Notes: generated from the sequence alone by a model not told the origin. A stretch of 53,460 nucleotides of DNA from Streptomyces viridochromogenes (GCF_001270495.1 NZ_LGUR01000245.1:1-53460); one strand, 5' to 3'; counted from the first letter of the stretch, positions 34,031 through 42,784 are shown. Translations and numbers: made by a program.

Positions 34031-34109
34031 GTGACATACGACGCGCCGTACAGCAACGTGGCGTCCGGCGGGCCGAGTGCCCGGACCGGACGCCACTGGC
34101 GTATGTCAC
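34031..34109. terminator. Nested bidirectional terminator
   Basis: The outer arms GTGACATACG (34031-34040) and CGTATGTCAC (34100-34109) enclose an 11-bp stem GTGGCGTCCGG (34058-34068) with CCGGACGCCAC (34086-34096). It stands between the convergent DoxX and S4-domain genes. Confidence 0.8.
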
Positions 34110-34145
34110 GGCCGTCTGTCACGGCCGTTCGTCACAAGCCGGGTC

Positions 34146-34598
<453 letters not shown>

Positions 34599-34666
34599 GC
34601 CTCGACCTTAGCCCGCGTACGGAGCCGCGACGGCTGTACCGGTGCGACTGTGACTACGGTGGAACT

Positions 34667-35371
34667 GTGGATGCCCTCACTGACCTCGACCGGCGGATCG
34701 CGGGCTGCCGGGCCTGCCCGCGGCTGGTCGACTGGCGTGAGGAGGTGGCCCGCACCAAGCGCGCCGCCTTCGCCGACCAGACGTACTGGGGCCGCCCGGT
34801 GCCCGGATTCGGTCCGCCGGACGCCCGGCTGCTGATCGTCGGGCTGGCCCCGGCGGCCCATGGCGGCAACCGGACGGGCCGGATGTTCACCGGGGACCGC
34901 TCCGGTGACGTGCTGTACCAGGCCCTGTACGAGGTGGGTCTCGCCTCGCAGCCCACCTCGGTCGCCGTCGACGACGGCCTGGAGCTGTACGGCGTACGCG
35001 TCACGGCCCCCGTGCACTGCGCTCCGCCCGCCAACAAACCCACCCCCGGTGAGCGGGAGACCTGCCGGTCCTGGCTCGTGCGGGAGCTGGGGCTGCTGCG
35101 GCCGACGTTGCGGGCGATCGTCGTACTCGGCGCCTTCGGCTGGCAGGCGACGCTGCCCGCGCTGGTGGAGGCGGGGTGGAGCGTGCCCCGGCCGCGGCCC
35201 GCGTTCGCGCACGGGGCGCGGGTCGCGCTGGAGGGCGTCGGCGTTCTCGGCGGGCTCGACCTCTTCGGGTGCTTCCACGTCAGCCAGCGCAACACCTTCA
35301 CCGGCAGGCTCACCCCCGCGATGCTGCGGGAGGTGCTCGGCACGGCGGCGCGGGCGGCCTCGCTCCGATGA
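34667..35371 (+). CDS. Uracil-DNA glycosylase, family 5 (UDGb)
   Basis: A 234-aa DNA repair enzyme that removes uracil and related deaminated bases. Family-5 motifs are GLAPAAHGGNRTGRMFTGD (motif 1, without the catalytic polar residue of other UDGs) and HVSQRNTFTGR (motif 2). Cys residues at CRACPR (14, 17) and further at HCAPP and ETC can bind the [4Fe-4S] cluster. The start GTG at 34667 gives the usual short N-terminus; the upstream ribosome site is weak. It is convergent with the GntR gene. Confidence 0.92.
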   Translation: MDALTDLDRRIAGCRACPRLVDWREEVARTKRAAFADQTYWGRPVPGFGPPDARLLIVGLAPAAHGGNRTGRMFTGDRSGDVLYQALYEVGLASQPTSVAVDDGLELYGVRVTAPVHCAPPANKPTPGERETCRSWLVRELGLLRPTLRAIVVLGAFGWQATLPALVEAGWSVPRPRPAFAHGARVALEGVGVLGGLDLFGCFHVSQRNTFTGRLTPAMLREVLGTAARAASLR

Positions 35372-35457
35372 GGCGACTCAACGAGGCGGGTCAGCGGGTC
35401 GGCGGGCCCCAAGGGGCCTCGGCGACGGCGATGGCAACGGACAAGGTACGCGGGACG

Positions 35458-36120
35458 CTAACCGGCTTCCTCCCCGAACAGCTGCCGCATCGTCGACCGG
35501 TAGTTGGTCTGCACGTGGGCCAGCGCGTGCGCCCGCGCCCGAGCCGGGTCGCCGGAGGCGATCGACTCGTACAACTCCCGGTGCTCCACGAGGAGTTGGG
35601 GCCACTCCTCGTTCCGCCGGGTCATCCAGCGCAGGCGCCCGGCGACCGGTTCCAGGGCCTCGATCAACAGGTTGTTGCCGGCCATGGCGATGATGCGGTC
35701 GTGCAGTCGGCTGTTGACGTCCGTGATGATCTCCGCGTCTCCCGCCTCGGTCGCGGCGGCCGCCTGGTCGAGGAGCCGCTCGACCTCGGCCAGGTTCTCC
35801 GGTGTCGCCCGTGACGCGGCGAGTCCGGCCGCGTACACCTCCAGCGCCTCGCGCAGTTCGAAGAGTTCCTTCACGTCGGCCGGGGTCAGCCGGCGCACGA
35901 CGGTGCGGCGTGCCGACTCGAAGTGGACGAAGCCCTCGACGACCAGCGCCCGGATCGCTTCGCGGACCGGGACCCGCGAGACTCCGAGGCGCTCGGCCAG
36001 CTCCCGCTCGACCAGCCGGTCACCCGGCCGCAGGCGCCCCGCGATGATGTCCTGCCGGAGGGTCGCCAGGACGCGTTCCCGTACCGCGCCGATGGGTTCG
36101 ATCTTCGTCGTGGAGCTCAT
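35458..36120 (-). CDS. GntR family regulator, FCD subfamily
   Basis: A 220-aa transcription factor. The N-terminal winged HTH (about 10-75) shows GRLRPGDRLVERELAERLGV and SRVPVREAIRALVVEGFV. The C-terminal FCD ligand domain (about 80-210) has ELFELREALEVYAAGLAA, D/H residues (LHDRIIAMAGN) and HRELYESIASGD, consistent with a metal-assisted small-acid pocket. It is divergent from the NCS1 transporter, and the perfect palindrome at 36212-36227 is its likely operator. It probably controls the transporter-racemase pair and itself, with the imported compound or a breakdown product as inducer. Confidence 0.9.
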   Translation of the reverse strand: MSSTTKIEPIGAVRERVLATLRQDIIAGRLRPGDRLVERELAERLGVSRVPVREAIRALVVEGFVHFESARRTVVRRLTPADVKELFELREALEVYAAGLAASRATPENLAEVERLLDQAAAATEAGDAEIITDVNSRLHDRIIAMAGNNLLIEALEPVAGRLRWMTRRNEEWPQLLVEHRELYESIASGDPARARAHALAHVQTNYRSTMRQLFGEEAG

Positions 36121-36211
36121 GGGGCCATCTTCGCCGACTCCGGGTGTGTTTTACGGAGCGTTAACAAGAGCGACATCGGTCGGAATGGTTGACGGGAGGA
36201 CCATGTCCGCA

Positions 36212-36227
36212 GTTTGGTATACCAAAC
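36212..36227. promoter_or_regulatory. Palindromic operator for the GntR regulator
   Basis: GTTTGGTATACCAAAC is a perfect 16-bp palindrome with the TGGTATACCA centre favoured by FCD-type GntR proteins. It lies 45 bp before the transporter start; a TTGACG at 36189-36194 may be the -35 of that promoter, so bound repressor would cover the promoter. Confidence 0.75.
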
Positions 36228-36271
36228 ACCCTCCACAAGCAGTCCTCCGTCCCCCGGCTCCTGGAGGCCCC

Positions 36272-37756
36272 GTGTCCCTCGCCGACCGTGCCGAAGTCAC
36301 CGGCACACCAGCGTTCGTCCCCGATCCCAGGCTCACCAACGAAGACCTCGCGCCTGCCGGCAAGCGCAACTGGAAGGTCTTCGACCTCTTCGCCCTGTGG
36401 ATGTCCGACGTCCACAACCTCGGCAACTACACGTTCGCGGCCGGTCTGCTGGTCCTCGGCATGAACGTGTGGCAGGTCTTCACATCCCTGCTCGTCGGCT
36501 TCGTGCTCATTTACATCGGCATGAACTGGATGGGGAAGATCGGCCAGCGCCACGGGGTCCCGTTCCCCGTCGTGAGCCGCATCAGCTTCGGCGTCTGGGG
36601 TGCCAACATCCCGGCGCTGATCAGGGCCGTGATCGCCATCATGTGGTATGGCATCCAGACCTACCTCGCGTCCGTCGCCGTCAACGTGATGCTGCTGGCC
36701 GCCTGGCCGGGTCTGGAGTCCTGGACGCACAGCTCCTTCCTGGGTCTGCACGCGCTCGGCTGGGTCTCCTTCCTCTCCCTCTGGCTCATCCAGGCGCTGA
36801 TCATCAGCCAGGGCATGGAGTCGGTGCGGAAGTTCCAGGACTTCTGCGGTCCGGCGATCTGGGTGGTGATGATCGCGCTGGCGGTCTGGATCCTCGCCAA
36901 GGCCGGCTGGACGATCTCGCTCACGAGCACCCCGCACCCGGTCTCCGTCGGCGAGCAGTGGCGGCAGTGGTTCGGCGCGATCGGCCTGATCCTCGCCACG
37001 TACGGCACGCTGATGCTCAACTTCTGTGACTTCTCGCGCTTCGCACCCGACTACCGGACGGTCCGCAAGGGCAACTTCTGGGGCCTGCCCATCAACTCGA
37101 CGGCGTTCGTGGTCGTCTCGGTGATCGTCACGGCCGGTTCGCTGGAGGTGTTCGGCGAGGCCATCACGGATCCGGCGGAGCTGGTGGCGAAGGTCGGCAA
37201 CACCTGGATCCTGGTCCTGGCCGCCCTGACGTTCGCCATCGCCACGATGGGCGTCAACATCGTCGCCAACTTCGTCTCACCGGCGTACGACCTGGCCAAC
37301 GTCTGGCCGCAGAAGATCACCTTCAAGGTCGGCGGCATGATCAGCACCGTGGCGGCGCTCGTCGTGACCCCCTGGAACCTCTTCTCGAACCCGACGGTCG
37401 TGAACTACTTCCTGGGCGGCCTGGGTGCCTTCCTGGGCCCGCTGTTCGGCGTGATCATGGTCGACTACTACCTCGTCAAGCACGGCCGGGTGGACATCGA
37501 CGAGCTGTTCAACGCCGAGCCGGGCTCGCGCTACTACTACCGCAAGGGCGTCAACCCCAAGGCGCTGTGGGCGTTCCTGCCGGCGGCGGGTGTCGCGGCG
37601 GTGCTGGCGCTGGTGAAGACGTTCAGCGATGTGGCGCCGTACTCGTGGTTCATCGGGACGGCGATGGGGGCGGGGCTGTACCTGGTGCTGTGCCGCGGTG
37701 AGCGCGCCGAGTCCGCCGTCGAGTCGGCCACCGGGGCCGGGACGCGGGAGGTCTGA
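36272..37756 (+). CDS. NCS1 family nucleobase:cation symporter
   Basis: A 494-aa membrane transporter of the NCS1 family (uracil, cytosine, allantoin, hydantoin). It has the usual twelve helices; the family marker RNWKVFDLFALWMSDVHNLGNY before helix 1, then SFGVWGANIPALIRAVIAIMWYGIQTYL, and CDFSRFAPDYRTVRKGNFWG between helices 8 and 9. I take the GTG at 36272 with GGAGG 4 nt upstream; an upstream ATG in the long frame lies within the promoter and GntR gene. The exact substrate is not shown by sequence; the neighbouring racemase favours a hydantoin or allantoin-type compound. Confidence 0.9.
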   Translation: MSLADRAEVTGTPAFVPDPRLTNEDLAPAGKRNWKVFDLFALWMSDVHNLGNYTFAAGLLVLGMNVWQVFTSLLVGFVLIYIGMNWMGKIGQRHGVPFPVVSRISFGVWGANIPALIRAVIAIMWYGIQTYLASVAVNVMLLAAWPGLESWTHSSFLGLHALGWVSFLSLWLIQALIISQGMESVRKFQDFCGPAIWVVMIALAVWILAKAGWTISLTSTPHPVSVGEQWRQWFGAIGLILATYGTLMLNFCDFSRFAPDYRTVRKGNFWGLPINSTAFVVVSVIVTAGSLEVFGEAITDPAELVAKVGNTWILVLAALTFAIATMGVNIVANFVSPAYDLANVWPQKITFKVGGMISTVAALVVTPWNLFSNPTVVNYFLGGLGAFLGPLFGVIMVDYYLVKHGRVDIDELFNAEPGSRYYYRKGVNPKALWAFLPAAGVAAVLALVKTFSDVAPYSWFIGTAMGAGLYLVLCRGERAESAVESATGAGTREV

Positions 37757-37761
37757 AGGAC

Positions 37762-38499
37762 GTGCGGATCGTCGTCACCAACTGCAACACCACGCAGGAG
37801 ATGACCGAGGAGATCGTACGAGGTGCCCGGGCCGCCGCAGGCCCGGGCACCACCGTGCTCGGACTGACCCCCGCCTGGGGGCCGGAGTCGGCGGAGGGCT
37901 GGCTCGACAGCTACCTCTCGGCGGCGGCCGTGATGGACGCGCTGCGGACGTACGAGGGCCCCGAGTACGACGCGGTCGTCATGGCCGGCTTCGGGGAGCA
38001 CGGGCGGGAGGGCGTCCGGGAGCTGGTGGACGTACCCGTCGTCGACATCACGGAGGCAGCCGCGCATCTGGCCTGCCTGCTCGGGCGGCGGTACGGCGTG
38101 GTGACCACGCTGGAGCGGTCGTGCGGGCAGATCGAGGACAGCCTCGAAACGGCCGGCGTGCGTCGCAACTGCGTCGCCGTGGTCGGTACCGGGCTCGGCG
38201 TGCTGGAGCTGGAGGACGGCGAGCGCACCGAGTCCGCCTTCCTGGCGGCCGCCGAACGGGCGCGGGACGCGGGCGCCGAGGTCCTGGTGCTGGGCTGTGC
38301 GGGGATGACCGGGTTGCAGCGGACCGTGGGGGAGAAACTGGGGGTTCCGGTGGTCGACGGGGTGGGGGCGGCCGTCAAACTCGCCGAGTCGCTGGTGGGG
38401 TTGGGGCTGACGACGAGCCGGGCGGGCACCTATGCCAAACCGCTGCCGAAGCGGCGGGTGTGGGGCCGGCGATCAGGAGTGGTCCGGGGTGACGAGTGA
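37762..38499 (+). CDS. Asp/Glu/hydantoin racemase family protein
   Basis: A 245-aa racemase-fold enzyme, start GTG 37762 with GAAGGA just before it, 5 nt after the transporter stop, so one transcript. The N-terminus VVTNCNTTQEMTEEI and the second catalytic Cys in LGCAGM are present. The place of the first catalytic Cys, in the family pattern (A)CFxDPG, reads MAGFGEHG, with Gly instead of Cys. It may therefore not be a two-base racemase; isomerase or decarboxylase-like chemistry is possible. The last codons (GVVRGDE) are made of one unit of the 21-bp tandem repeat and overlap the GNAT gene by 27 bp. Confidence 0.85.
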   Translation: MRIVVTNCNTTQEMTEEIVRGARAAAGPGTTVLGLTPAWGPESAEGWLDSYLSAAAVMDALRTYEGPEYDAVVMAGFGEHGREGVRELVDVPVVDITEAAAHLACLLGRRYGVVTTLERSCGQIEDSLETAGVRRNCVAVVGTGLGVLELEDGERTESAFLAAAERARDAGAEVLVLGCAGMTGLQRTVGEKLGVPVVDGVGAAVKLAESLVGLGLTTSRAGTYAKPLPKRRVWGRRSGVVRGDE

Positions 38500-39030
38500 G
38501 CGGTCCGGGGCGGCGAACGTGTGATCCGGGGTGACGAGGGCGTGGTCCGGGGTGACGAGGGTGTGGTCCGGGGTGACGACGGAGGGGTGCCAGACGTACC
38601 GCACGTCCGGCTCCTGCTCCTCGTTGCCGCTGCCGTCCGTGAACTCGACGGCGACGAAGCCGTGGCGCTCGTAGAAGCGGTGGGCGGGCTTGTTGACCTG
38701 GAAGGTCCACAAGCTCAGCCCGCCCGGTCTGCGTTGCTTGGCGAGGTCGACCAAGCGGTCACCGATGCCGCGGCCCCGCCAGTCGGGGTCGAGGTAGAGC
38801 TGGGAGAGCTGGTCGCGGTCGAGGACCATGAGGCCCACGACGCGGTCGGCGGCCTCGGCGACCCAGGTCTCCCTGAGCAGGACCACCACCTCCCGGAAGT
38901 AGGTCCGCACGTCGTCGTCGGAGCGCGGCCGGACGACCGTCGGCAGGGCGGCGGCGAAGGACCGCAGCCAGACGTCGGCGGCGGCCCCGGCGTCGGACGC
39001 GGTGGCGCGGCGGAGCGCGACGAGGGTCAC
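38473..39030 (-). CDS. GNAT family N-acetyltransferase with heptad-repeat tail
   Basis: A 185-aa acetyltransferase. The GNAT fold covers about 1-150: LRRATASDAGAAADVW, QLYLDPDWRGRGIGDRLVD (acetyl-CoA-binding R-G-x-G) and NKPAHRFYERHGFVAV. The last ~35 residues consist of five copies of VTPDHxL, coded by 21-bp tandem repeats. The tail is not part of the fold and may vary between strains. The GTG at 39030 overlaps the ridA stop (GTGA), so translation is coupled. The substrate is unknown. Confidence 0.85.
   Translation of the reverse strand: MTLVALRRATASDAGAAADVWLRSFAAALPTVVRPRSDDDVRTYFREVVVLLRETWVAEAADRVVGLMVLDRDQLSQLYLDPDWRGRGIGDRLVDLAKQRRPGGLSLWTFQVNKPAHRFYERHGFVAVEFTDGSGNEEQEPDVRYVWHPSVVTPDHTLVTPDHALVTPDHTFAAPDRSLVTPDHS
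38479..38583. repeat. Five 21-bp tandem repeats
   Basis: Units at 38479, 38500, 38521, 38542 and 38563, each 21 bp, share GTGGTCCGGGGTGACGAG with a few changes; the second unit is the most diverged. On the minus strand they code the heptad VTPDHTL; on the plus strand the first unit codes the racemase end. Confidence 0.95.
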
Positions 39031-39452
39031 GGCCGTGACTCTCGCGCCGGCTCGTCGGGAACGACGGCGGTGGCGGTGATCTCCACCAACTGCCCCGTGT
39101 AGCCGAGGCAGGCCACGCCCAGCAGCGTCGACGAGTGCGGGCCGACGCTCAGCCCCGACGCCTCGACGACCTCCCAGACGGCGGACAGCACCGCGGTGTC
39201 GCCACTCACGACGTACACATCGGTTGACAAGACATGCGCCAAGTCACTGCCGGCCACCCGCAGTTGTTCCTTGAGGTTGGCGATCACCTGCTCGGCCTGC
39301 CGTACGGGGTCTCCTTCGCCGACGAGGTTCCCGTCGCCGTCCAGGGGCACGGAACCGGCGAGGAAGGCGAGTCTCGTGCCGGCCTCGACGACGGAGGCGT
39401 GGGAGTAGGTGGGTGGAGGGAAGAGGGCGGGGGAGGTGACGCGCCGGATCAT
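39027..39452 (-). CDS. RidA family protein
   Basis: A 141-aa protein of the Rid/YER057c superfamily, which hydrolyses reactive enamine/imine intermediates. Family features: PPPTYSHASVVEAG near the N-terminus, LAFLAGSVPLDGDGNL, QAEQVIANLKEQLRVAGSDL and the end VEITATAVVP. The catalytic Arg of archetypal RidA (in the IRTxxxxP-type motif) is not evident, so it may be an Rid2-7 type with another role. GGAG lies 6 nt before the ATG. It is coupled to the downstream GNAT gene. Confidence 0.86.
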   Translation of the reverse strand: MIRRVTSPALFPPPTYSHASVVEAGTRLAFLAGSVPLDGDGNLVGEGDPVRQAEQVIANLKEQLRVAGSDLAHVLSTDVYVVSGDTAVLSAVWEVVEASGLSVGPHSSTLLGVACLGYTGQLVEITATAVVPDEPARESRP

Positions 39453-39482
39453 GGGGGCTCCTGGGGCTGTCCGAGGGGTCTT

Positions 39483-39520
39483 GAGTCGTGCGGCGACGAC
39501 TTGTCGAGTCGTACGGCGAC
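39483..39520. promoter_or_regulatory. Direct repeat upstream of ridA
   Basis: GAGTCGTGCGGCGAC (39483-39497) and GAGTCGTACGGCGAC (39506-39520) differ at one base and are 23 bp apart, in the presumed ridA promoter (31-68 bp before its ATG). They may bind a regulator. Confidence 0.4.
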
Positions 39521-39621
39521 AACTCGCCGATCATCCGGGCCCTGACCCATGTACGCATCCGAATTTCCGAGGCGGCAGCGGACTGGCCGGGCCCGGCGTC
39601 CTGGGAGCTGCCCCCCGGATG

Positions 39622-40308
39622 TCATCCCGGCGGTGGCCCGAACCTCCGTTCACGCAGTCGGCGTTCGCACTCCCGGGCAAGGGCCGGGTACGCCTGGGAG
39701 ATGGCCGCGTATATGCGGTGGCGCAGCAGTTCCTCGGCTGCCGCGCGGCCGGTACGGCCGGACAACTCGGCGAGGATCCCGTCGTACCGCGTCATTCGAT
39801 GGCGTAGATAGTCGACCTTCCAGCGGTCGAGCGCGCGGGGCTCGGCACTGTCGACCGTGGCGGGATCCGCGACATGGCCCTTACGCCACAACGCCCGCTC
39901 CTCGTCCAGGCGGTTGCGGTGCTCGACGGCCAGTGCCGCGAGCCTGTCCGGGGCCGGCCGCGGCACCTCGATGGGCTCCGCCGCGATGCGCGCCAGCACC
40001 TCCCGCCGCCTGCGCAGAGCGGCAGCACGCGCGGCGGCGGACCGCCGCGCGGCAGCCGCCGAAGCGGCGCGGAACTCCTCGCTCCGCTCGACGGCCCGTA
40101 CCCGCTCGATGCTGTAGAGGCGGGTCCGCGGGGCGGAGCGCAGGTGCGGGTTGGTGCGCAACAGGTCGGGTTCGCCGAGTAGTTGGCGCATCATGCCGGG
40201 CGTCCAGCCGCGGGACCGTAGTCCGGCTGCGGAGAGGTGTGTGCGGGTGGGCTGGGACGGTGCCTGGCTTCGCTCCTCTGGTTCTGGAGTCTTCTCGTGC
40301 GTCGCCAT
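39622..40308 (-). CDS. Arginine/alanine-rich hypothetical protein
   Basis: A 228-aa protein of unknown function that seems conserved in Streptomyces. It begins with a polar segment and then LRSRGWTPGMMRQLLGEPD and NPHLRSAPRTRLYSIERVRAVE, which looks like a helix-turn-helix or MerR-like start. A long basic helix follows (about 85-135, Arg/Ala-rich), and the end, DRWKVDYLRHRMTRYDGILAEL and LLRHRIYAAISQAYPALARECE, is also helical. No signal peptide or membrane segment. The ATG at 40308 has GGGGAAG upstream; the longer frame adds promoter sequence. A DNA- or RNA-binding role is possible, not shown. Confidence 0.78.
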   Translation of the reverse strand: MATHEKTPEPEERSQAPSQPTRTHLSAAGLRSRGWTPGMMRQLLGEPDLLRTNPHLRSAPRTRLYSIERVRAVERSEEFRAASAAAARRSAAARAAALRRRREVLARIAAEPIEVPRPAPDRLAALAVEHRNRLDEERALWRKGHVADPATVDSAEPRALDRWKVDYLRHRMTRYDGILAELSGRTGRAAAEELLRHRIYAAISQAYPALARECERRLRERRFGPPPG

Positions 40309-40391
40309 CAGTGCTTCCCCCGTCGTCGTTACGCTGAGTGACGACTTCATTGATAGCTTGCGCCACTGACAATGCGGCATACGCTGCGCCC

Positions 40392-41207
40392 ATGCCTGCC
40401 CTCCCGGACTCCGGCCTCTCCGACCCCGCCCGCCCCGACCCCGTCTTCCTCGGTGCCACCGCGGACCGCCTGGCCTCCCTCCCCACTGTCCAGGCCGTCG
40501 CCCTCGGCGGCTCCCGGGCGCAGGGCACCCACAAGCCGGACAGCGACTGGGACCTGGCCGTCTACTACCGCGGCCCCTTCGAGCCGGACGACCTCCGCGC
40601 CCTCGGCTGGGAGGGCGAGGTGTCGGAGGTCGGTGGTTGGGGTGGCGGTGTCTTCAACGGGGGAGCGTGGCTGACGATCGAGGGGCGGCGGGTGGACGTC
40701 CACTATCGCGATCTCGACGTGGTGGAACGGGAGTTGGCCGAAGCGGAGGAGGGGCGGTTCCGGGTGGAGCCGTTGCTGTTCCATCTCGCGGGGATTCCCA
40801 GCTACCTGGTGGTGGCGGAGTTGGCGATCAACCAGGTGCTGCGGGGCGAGCTGCCGAGACCGGCCGTCTATCCCGAGGGGCTGCGGCGCACGGCGAGTGA
40901 GCGCTGGTACGGCACCGCCCGGGCGACCCTCGCCTACACGCGGGCCAGCCACGCTCCGGCGGGCCGTCTCACCGAGGTCGCGGGTGCCCTCGCCGTGGCG
41001 GCCGCGCAGACCGGGCACGCCGTGCTGGCGGCGCGCGGGGAATGGGTGACGAACGAGAAGCGGCTGCTGGAGCGGGCCGGGCTGCGGAGCATCGACGGCG
41101 TCATCGGGTCTCTCGGCACCCGCCGCGATGGGCTGGGCCCGGCGGTCACCGAAGCGGAGAGGCTCTTCGAGCAGGTGATCGAGGGGGCGGTGTCGCCTCC
41201 CGGGTGA
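40392..41207 (+). CDS. Nucleotidyltransferase domain-containing protein
   Basis: A 271-aa protein with a polymerase-beta-type nucleotidyltransferase domain at the N-terminus: the motif GGSRAQGTHKPDSDWDLAVY carries the two metal-binding Asp residues, and VDVHYRDLD supplies the third. A helical C-terminal domain (about 130-271) follows. It could modify a small molecule such as an aminoglycoside, or act as a solitary NTase; no HEPN or MNT partner is adjacent. The ATG at 40392 gives a start just ahead of the domain. It is divergent from the Arg-rich protein. Confidence 0.86.
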   Translation: MPALPDSGLSDPARPDPVFLGATADRLASLPTVQAVALGGSRAQGTHKPDSDWDLAVYYRGPFEPDDLRALGWEGEVSEVGGWGGGVFNGGAWLTIEGRRVDVHYRDLDVVERELAEAEEGRFRVEPLLFHLAGIPSYLVVAELAINQVLRGELPRPAVYPEGLRRTASERWYGTARATLAYTRASHAPAGRLTEVAGALAVAAAQTGHAVLAARGEWVTNEKRLLERAGLRSIDGVIGSLGTRRDGLGPAVTEAERLFEQVIEGAVSPPG

Positions 41208-41259
41208 TGTCGCCTCGCGTGTGGCGTCCGCTGGCGTCCGGTGGCGTCCGGTGACCTTC

Positions 41260-41298
41260 AGGGCGGCCCACGGGCAGGCCCTGCCGGTGGGCCGCCCT
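41260..41298 (+). terminator. Terminator after the nucleotidyltransferase gene
   Basis: AGGGCGGCCCAC (41260-41271) pairs perfectly with GTGGGCCGCCCT (41287-41298), and the loop itself can pair (GGGCAGG/CCCTGCC). Just before it, TGGCGTCCG is repeated three times at 10-bp intervals (41222-41250). Confidence 0.8.
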
Positions 41299-41475
41299 GC
41301 CCACCAGACGTCCTGGCCGTCCTGGTCGCCGTGCACTGTCGTCCTGGAGGGATGTGGCCGGTCGAGCACGTCCGCAGGACAATTGTGGATGTATGGGTTT
41401 TTGTCGTTCGGGTGATGCGTCGCCCGTGAGGCGCCGGCCGCACGGTGGCCGGGGATGCGCGGATGGGGACAGGTG

Positions 41476-42435
41476 ATGAGCGCGGGACTGGTCGGGGAGC
41501 GGATCGCCGGCTACGAGGTGGAGTGCGAGCTCGGTCGCGGGGGAATGGCCGTGGTCTACCGGGCAAGGGACCTGCGGCTGGAACGTACGGTGGCGCTGAA
41601 GCTGCTGACCCCTGACATGGTCCGCAACGACACCTTCCGCCGTCGTTTCGCGCACGAGCAGCGGGCGGCCGCGGCGCTCGACCACCCGCACATCGTGCCG
41701 ATCTTCGAGGCCGGTGAGGCGAACGGTGTCCTGTACATCGCCATGCGGTACGTCCCGGGGCTGGATCTGCGGGCCCTGCTGGACCGGGACGGTCCCCTGC
41801 CCGTCAAGACCGCGCTGCGTATCGCCGCGCAGGTGGCCTCCGCCCTGGACGCGGCCCATGAGCACGATCTGGTGCACCGAGACGTCAAACCCGGCAATGT
41901 CCTGGTGGCCCGGGGTACGGACAGCGACCACCCCGAGCATGTCTATCTCACGGATTTCGGGCTGACGAAGAAATCGCTGTCGCTGACCGGGCTCACGTCC
42001 GTGGGGGAGTTCGTCGGCACCCTCGACTATGTGGCACCGGAGCAGATCGCGGGGCGCCCGGTGGATGGCAGGTGCGATCTGTACAGCCTCGCCTGCGTCG
42101 TCTACGAGGCCCTCGCGGGCGGGCCGCCCTTCCAGCGGGACGACAGCATGGAACTGCTCTGGGCGCACCAGTACGACCAGCCGCCCGCCCTGAGCGAGAG
42201 GCGGCCGGATGTGCCGCCTGCGATGGACGAGGTCGTGGCGCGAGCCCTGGCCAAGGTTCCCGAGGATCGTTACGACTCCTGTCTGGAGTTCGTGGCGGCG
42301 TTGCGCACCACGGCACAGGGGCCCGCACCGGAGCCGGCGGCCCATCCGCCGGCCCAGGCGGACCGGGCTGTTGGGGCGCTTCCCCATCCGCCCCTGTGGG
42401 CCCGGCCGGTCTTCGAACGCCGACCCGGTCACTGA
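41476..42435 (+). CDS. Soluble serine/threonine protein kinase
   Basis: A 319-aa Hanks-type kinase. Glycine loop GRGGMAVVYRARD (20-32), Lys42 in VALKLL, catalytic loop HRDVKPGN (134-141), DFG at 160-162, and the activation segment SVGEFVGTLDYVAPEQ. Unlike many actinobacterial kinases it has no membrane helix or sensor domain; after the kinase domain (about 275) comes a short Pro/Ala-rich tail. ATG 41476 is used because the kinase domain begins at GYEVECELG, residue 12. The upstream ribosome site is weak (GGTG). The substrate is unknown. Confidence 0.9.
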   Translation: MSAGLVGERIAGYEVECELGRGGMAVVYRARDLRLERTVALKLLTPDMVRNDTFRRRFAHEQRAAAALDHPHIVPIFEAGEANGVLYIAMRYVPGLDLRALLDRDGPLPVKTALRIAAQVASALDAAHEHDLVHRDVKPGNVLVARGTDSDHPEHVYLTDFGLTKKSLSLTGLTSVGEFVGTLDYVAPEQIAGRPVDGRCDLYSLACVVYEALAGGPPFQRDDSMELLWAHQYDQPPALSERRPDVPPAMDEVVARALAKVPEDRYDSCLEFVAALRTTAQGPAPEPAAHPPAQADRAVGALPHPPLWARPVFERRPGH

Positions 42436-42784
42436 CGGGGGCGTACGGCGCCGTGGCCTGAACAAGGCGTGGCGCAAAGCTGCCTGACGGTGTGTCGGTT
42501 CCCTTCACGTTCGGCATACCAGTCCGCCGGCCGACCTCTGGTGCGGGGCGTTTCATCACCGATCGCGACTCGTCGGCCATCCCTCCTGTTGCCGCGCTCG
42601 CTCCCTTGTTCCGGGCAGGGTCGCCGCGCTTCTACCCGATGGTTTCGGATCCGTCAAGTCCCGAGCCCTCGGAACGTGACCCCGCTGGTCGGGGAGGGCC
42701 TACTGGAAGTGCGCCCCACCGGACAAACCGGAACGAAACGGGGCGGAAGGGCACCAACAAGTGCCGACCACTTCAGGAGGAATC
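42436..42784. other. 349-bp region before the repeat protein
   Basis: No gene is seen. It should contain the promoter of the secreted repeat protein. GGAACGTGACC at about 42674 followed by CTACTGG resembles an ECF-type -35/-10 arrangement, but the match is weak. AGGAGG at 42775-42780 is the ribosome site of the next gene. Confidence 0.4.
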
